This document shows positions 4,530-7,904 of a stretch of DNA of 7,904 bases, piece after piece. Under the pieces are notes generated by a model. That model searched no databases and was not told where the DNA came from. It saw nothing but the letters and a program-made list of their open reading frames with translations. Source of the stretch: Arenicella sp. GTDB taxonomy: Bacteria > Pseudomonadota > Gammaproteobacteria > Arenicellales > Arenicellaceae. Where the stretch lies: NCBI GenBank assembly GCA_018677115.1, contig JAHHOC010000291.1, positions 1 to 7,904 on the forward strand, given 5' to 3'. A program made the translations under genes and the position numbers. Position 1 is the stretch's first letter; every line of letters begins with the position of its first letter.

Positions 4530-7500
4530 CTATTCCGCGACAGCTTCTTCAGGGGTATCTTGCAAAGCCTCAAATGCAGCTTCCGCATCAGCGGTTTCCT
4601 GCGTCAGGAGTGCTGCCAGTTCGGCTTCTTTTTCATCTGCTTCACGGCGACGGCGTACTCGTTCCTCATGATACGCCAAGCCGGTTCCGGCTGGAATCAA
4701 ACGCCCAACAACAACGTTCTCTTTTAATCCGCGAAGATGATCAACCTTGCCGGCAATAGAGGCCTCGGTAAGAACACGCGTTGTTTCCTGGAATGATGCT
4801 GCCGAGATAAACGATTCGGTGGTCAACGAGGCCTTAGTGATACCAAGTAATACCGGTACCGCCTGCGCGGGCACAATATCGTCATTAGCTGCCTTCTCAT
4901 TAGTTTCAAGAAAACGCGTACGTTCTATCTGCTCACCCGGTAATAGCTTGGTGTCACCGGGCTTGGTGATACGCACTTTTCTCAGCATCTGCCGCACAAT
5001 CACTTCTATGTGCTTGTCATTAATGGTAACCCCTTGCAGACGGTATACATCCTGAACCTCATCCACAATGTAGTCGGCCAATGACTCTTTGCCCTTCAAC
5101 GCCAGAATATCCTCGGCTACCGGTGAACCGTCTACCACGATCTCACCTTTTTCAACCGTTTCACCCTCAAACACATTGATAGTGCGTCCCTTAAGAATCA
5201 ATGTCTCGTGAGATTCGCCATCAGTGTCAGTAATAACCAGGCGAACTTTTCCCTTGGTTTCCTTACCGAACGACACCACTCCTGACTGTGTTGCCATAAT
5301 GGCGGCATCCTTAGGCTTACGGGCCTCGAACAATTCAGCAACACGGGGTAAACCACCGGTAATGTCGCGCGTCTTCGATGACTCTTGCGGGATACGGGCC
5401 AGAACATCTCCGACACCTACTTTCTGGCCGTCGTCGACGGTAACGATGGCGCCCGCCTGCAACGAATAACGTGCTGGCACATCTGTACCTGCCAGAGTTA
5501 ACTGTTTGCCACGACCGTCAGTCAATTCAATCATGGGTTTCAACTCGCGTGCAGAACCCCTTCGCTCTGACGGATCAATCACTTCATAGGAGGTGACGCC
5601 TGTCAATTCGTCGGTTTGCTTGTTGACCGTCATTCCCTCACTCAACTCGGAAAACTTAATCTTACCGGCCACTTCGGTAATTATAGGATGAGTGTGGGGG
5701 TCCCAATTAGCCACAATTTGTCCAGCTTCAATCTCGTCACCATCATTGATTTGCAGTACTGCTCCATAGGGGAGTTTGTAGCGCTCCCGATCGCTGCCAT
5801 TCGGATCACGAACAATCAGTTCACCAGAGCGTGCCACGACTACCTGCTTCTTGTCAGAGTTAGTCACTGAGCGAACGTTCTCAAGTTTGATGAAACCGGT
5901 ATTTTTAACCTCGATACTGGAAACAGATGCACCCGCAGTTGCCGCACCACCAATGTGGAAAGTACGCATTGTCAGCTGTGTACCGGGCTCACCAATCGAT
6001 TGCGCGGCAATGACGCCCACGGCCTCACCGCGATTAACCAGATGACCCCGTGCTAAATCCCTGCCATAACACTTCGCACAGATGCCATATCGCGTATCAC
6101 AGGTCACTGCAGAGCGAACCATAACTTCATCAATATTGTTGTGTTCGATGGCATCGAAGTACTTTTCGTCGATCATCTCGCCGTCTGGCACTACTACGGA
6201 ACCATCAATATTACTTATCACATCGCCAAGCACCGTACGGCCCAGCACGCGATCACGTAACTGGATAACGACGTCACCGCCCTGCACCAGGGCCTTGCGG
6301 TTGACACCGTTTTTGGTACCACAATCATCGTCGGTAACTACCAGGTCCTGGCACACATCGACCAGACGACGTGTGAGGTAGCCCGAGTTTGCAGTTTTCA
6401 GAGCGGTATCTGCCAGGCCCTTACGGGCACCATGCGTGGAAATAAAGTAGTGCGAAACGTTCAGCCCTTCACGGAAGTTGGCCGTGATCGGTGTTTCGAT
6501 AATCGAACCATCCGGCTTCGCCATCAGACCACGCATGCCCGACAATTGACGTATCTGCGCATGAGAGCCACGCGCGCCCGAATCGGCCATCATGTAAATG
6601 GAGTTAAAAGACTCCTGCTCAACAGTATTACCCTCGGCGTCTGTTACTTCATCAGAACCAAGGTTATCCATCATAATGTTGGCTATGTTTTCAGAGGTCC
6701 GGGTCCAGATATCAACAACTTTGTTGTAACGTTCCCCGTCTGTCAGCAAGCCGGAAGAGTATTGCTCCTGGATATGCTTAACCTCGGCTTCGGCGTCATC
6801 AATGATCTGGGGTTTCTCCTGCGGAACCACCATGTCATCAACACCAATGGAAATTCCTGCCAGGGCCGCGCTATTGAATCCAGTGTACATAAGCTGGTCA
6901 GCGAATATAACCGTCTCTTTCATGCCCACTGTGCGATAGCACAAATTGATGGTTTCGGAGATGGTTTTCTTTTTCATGGTCTGGTTAATCGCCGCAAATC
7001 CCATACCTTCCGGCAGCAGTTCCGACAGTAACGCTCGGCCGGTAGTGGTCTCGTGCATATCATTACGCACTTCACGTTCACCTGTGTCTTCGTCAATCAA
7101 TACCTCGGAAACCCGCACCTTTATATTTGCATGCAGCGATATCTGCCCCGAGTCATAGGCGCGACGCACTTCGTCGACGTCATAGAAAGACTTGCCCTCG
7201 CCGGCCACATTAACCATGGGGCGCGTCATGTAATACAGACCTAATACGATATCCTGCGATGGCACGATAATCGGTTCACCATTGGCAGGCGACAGGATGT
7301 TATTGGTCGACATCATCAGGGTCCGGGCTTCCAACTGCGCCTCAATCGACAGAGGCACATGCACCGCCATCTGGTCACCATCAAAGTCGGCATTGTATGG
7401 AGTACAAACCAGAGGGTGTAGTTGAATAGCCTTGCCTTCAATCAACACCGGTTCAAAAGCCTGGATGCCCAGCCGGTGGAGTGTCGGCGCCCGATTAAGC

Positions 7501-7904
7501 ATGACCGGGTGCTCGCGGATCACTTCCTCAAGGATATCCCAGACTTCCGGGGTTTCAGCCTCGACCAGTTTCTTGGCCTGCTTGATAGTGGTTGCCAGGC
7601 CGCGTAATTCGAGCTTGTTGAAAATAAACGGCTTGAACAGCTCCAGGCCCATTTTTTTTGGCAAACCGCATTGATGCAATCTAAGGGTCGGGCCTACTAC
7701 GATTACCGAACGACCGGAATAGTCAACCCGCTTACCCAGAAGGTTTTGACGGAATCGACCCTGTTTACCCTTGATCATATCGGCCAACGACTTTAGCTGG
7801 CGCTTGTTAGCTCCGGTAATTGCCTTACCGCGGCGACCGTTATCAAGCAGTGCATCAACAGATTCCTGCAACATACGCTTTTCGTTGCGCACAATGATAT
7901 CGGG
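4530..7904 (-). CDS. rpoC: DNA-directed RNA polymerase subunit beta', missing its N-terminal ~287 residues (window edge)
   Basis: Beta' forms the catalytic half of RNA polymerase. The visible frame, 1124 residues, starts at [11 protein letters not shown], equivalent to about residue 288 of E. coli RpoC, and is open at the edge; the full protein would be about 1411 residues against 1407. Visible-residue landmarks: switch-2 region [19 protein letters not shown] (46-64); catalytic NADFDGD with Asp173, 175 and 177; bridge helix about 484-518; zinc-site cysteines 528, 602, 609 and 612; trigger-loop [13 protein letters not shown] with His650; then the gammaproteobacterial insertion. The polypeptide ends in an Ala/Glu-rich tail (PEEAVAE) and TAG at 4532-4530. 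A GTG at 7892 is an internal valine, not the start. The N-terminal zinc ribbon and clamp part lie outside the window. No frameshift or missing catalytic residue is visible. Confidence 0.98.
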   Translation of the reverse strand, partial: PDIIVRNEKRMLQESVDALLDNGRRGKAITGANKRQLKSLADMIKGKQGRFRQNLLGKRVDYSGRSVIVVGPTLRLHQCGLPKKMGLELFKPFIFNKLELRGLATTIKQAKKLVEAETPEVWDILEEVIREHPVMLNRAPTLHRLGIQAFEPVLIEGKAIQLHPLVCTPYNADFDGDQMAVHVPLSIEAQLEARTLMMSTNNILSPANGEPIIVPSQDIVLGLYYMTRPMVNVAGEGKSFYDVDEVRRAYDSGQISLHANIKVRVSEVLIDEDTGEREVRNDMHETTTGRALLSELLPEGMGFAAINQTMKKKTISETINLCYRTVGMKETVIFADQLMYTGFNSAALAGISIGVDDMVVPQEKPQIIDDAEAEVKHIQEQYSSGLLTDGERYNKVVDIWTRTSENIANIMMDNLGSDEVTDAEGNTVEQESFNSIYMMADSGARGSHAQIRQLSGMRGLMAKPDGSIIETPITANFREGLNVSHYFISTHGARKGLADTALKTANSGYLTRRLVDVCQDLVVTDDDCGTKNGVNRKALVQGGDVVIQLRDRVLGRTVLGDVISNIDGSVVVPDGEMIDEKYFDAIEHNNIDEVMVRSAVTCDTRYGICAKCYGRDLARGHLVNRGEAVGVIAAQSIGEPGTQLTMRTFHIGGAATAGASVSSIEVKNTGFIKLENVRSVTNSDKKQVVVARSGELIVRDPNGSDRERYKLPYGAVLQINDGDEIEAGQIVANWDPHTHPIITEVAGKIKFSELSEGMTVNKQTDELTGVTSYEVIDPSERRGSARELKPMIELTDGRGKQLTLAGTDVPARYSLQAGAIVTVDDGQKVGVGDVLARIPQESSKTRDITGGLPRVAELFEARKPKDAAIMATQSGVVSFGKETKGKVRLVITDTDGESHETLILKGRTINVFEGETVEKGEIVVDGSPVAEDILALKGKESLADYIVDEVQDVYRLQGVTINDKHIEVIVRQMLRKVRITKPGDTKLLPGEQIERTRFLETNEKAANDDIVPAQAVPVLLGITKASLTTESFISAASFQETTRVLTEASIAGKVDHLRGLKENVVVGRLIPAGTGLAYHEERVRRRREADEKEAELAALLTQETADAEAAFEALQDTPEEAVAE

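Noticed and set aside
6432..7031. 199-codon open frame on the plus strand opposite rpoC
   Set aside because: It lies wholly within the conserved rpoC coding sequence, resembles no family I recognise and has no ribosome binding site that I could support. It is a shadow of the rpoC codon pattern.
7890..7892. GTG as the rpoC start codon
   Set aside because: The frame stays open to the window edge, and the preceding residues PDII continue the conserved beta' sequence, so the GTG encodes an internal valine.

Overview
The window reads as chromosomal DNA from a gammaproteobacterium, roughly half G+C by eye. The main evidence is the large rpoC fragment on the minus strand. It aligns from memory almost residue for residue with E. 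coli RpoC from about residue 288 to the end and keeps the enterobacterial-type insertion between the two halves of the trigger loop. The rpsL fragment at the other edge agrees with this. I cannot name the genus.

Layout, following minus-strand transcription from right to left: the 3' four-fifths of rpoC (4530-7904), a rho-independent terminator (4475-4504), a saccharopine dehydrogenase-like / trans-acting enoyl reductase-like oxidoreductase (3205-4422), a two-gene plus-strand unit (an anchored DUF4399 protein at 1385-1906 and a Tat-signal purple-acid-phosphatase-like metallophosphoesterase at 1930-3129), a divergent minus-strand LysE/RhtB-type exporter (557-1171), a 383-base non-coding block with two tandem sigma70-type promoters, and the first 57 codons of rpsL (1-173).

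In many gammaproteobacteria rpsL directly follows rpoC, so the rplKAJL-rpoBC and str (rpsL-rpsG-fusA-tuf) clusters adjoin. Here about 4.36 kb of unrelated genes, some in the opposite orientation, lies between them. The sequence shows how expression is likely kept: rpoC ends in its own terminator and rpsL has its own two promoters. Both promoters carry the same TAGAAT -10 followed by a CGCG-type G+C-rich discriminator, the kind associated with stringent control.

The four inserted genes do not form an obvious pathway. The plus-strand pair looks like one envelope-directed transcription unit driven by an extended -10 promoter. The exporter and the oxidoreductase each appear to stand alone. There are no tRNA or rRNA genes, CRISPR arrays, insertion sequences or integrase remnants. 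I found no convincing new system. The most interesting points are the broken beta/str junction with its duplicated promoter core, a perfect 10-bp inverted repeat in the rpsL leader, and the uncharacterised DUF4399-phosphoesterase pair.
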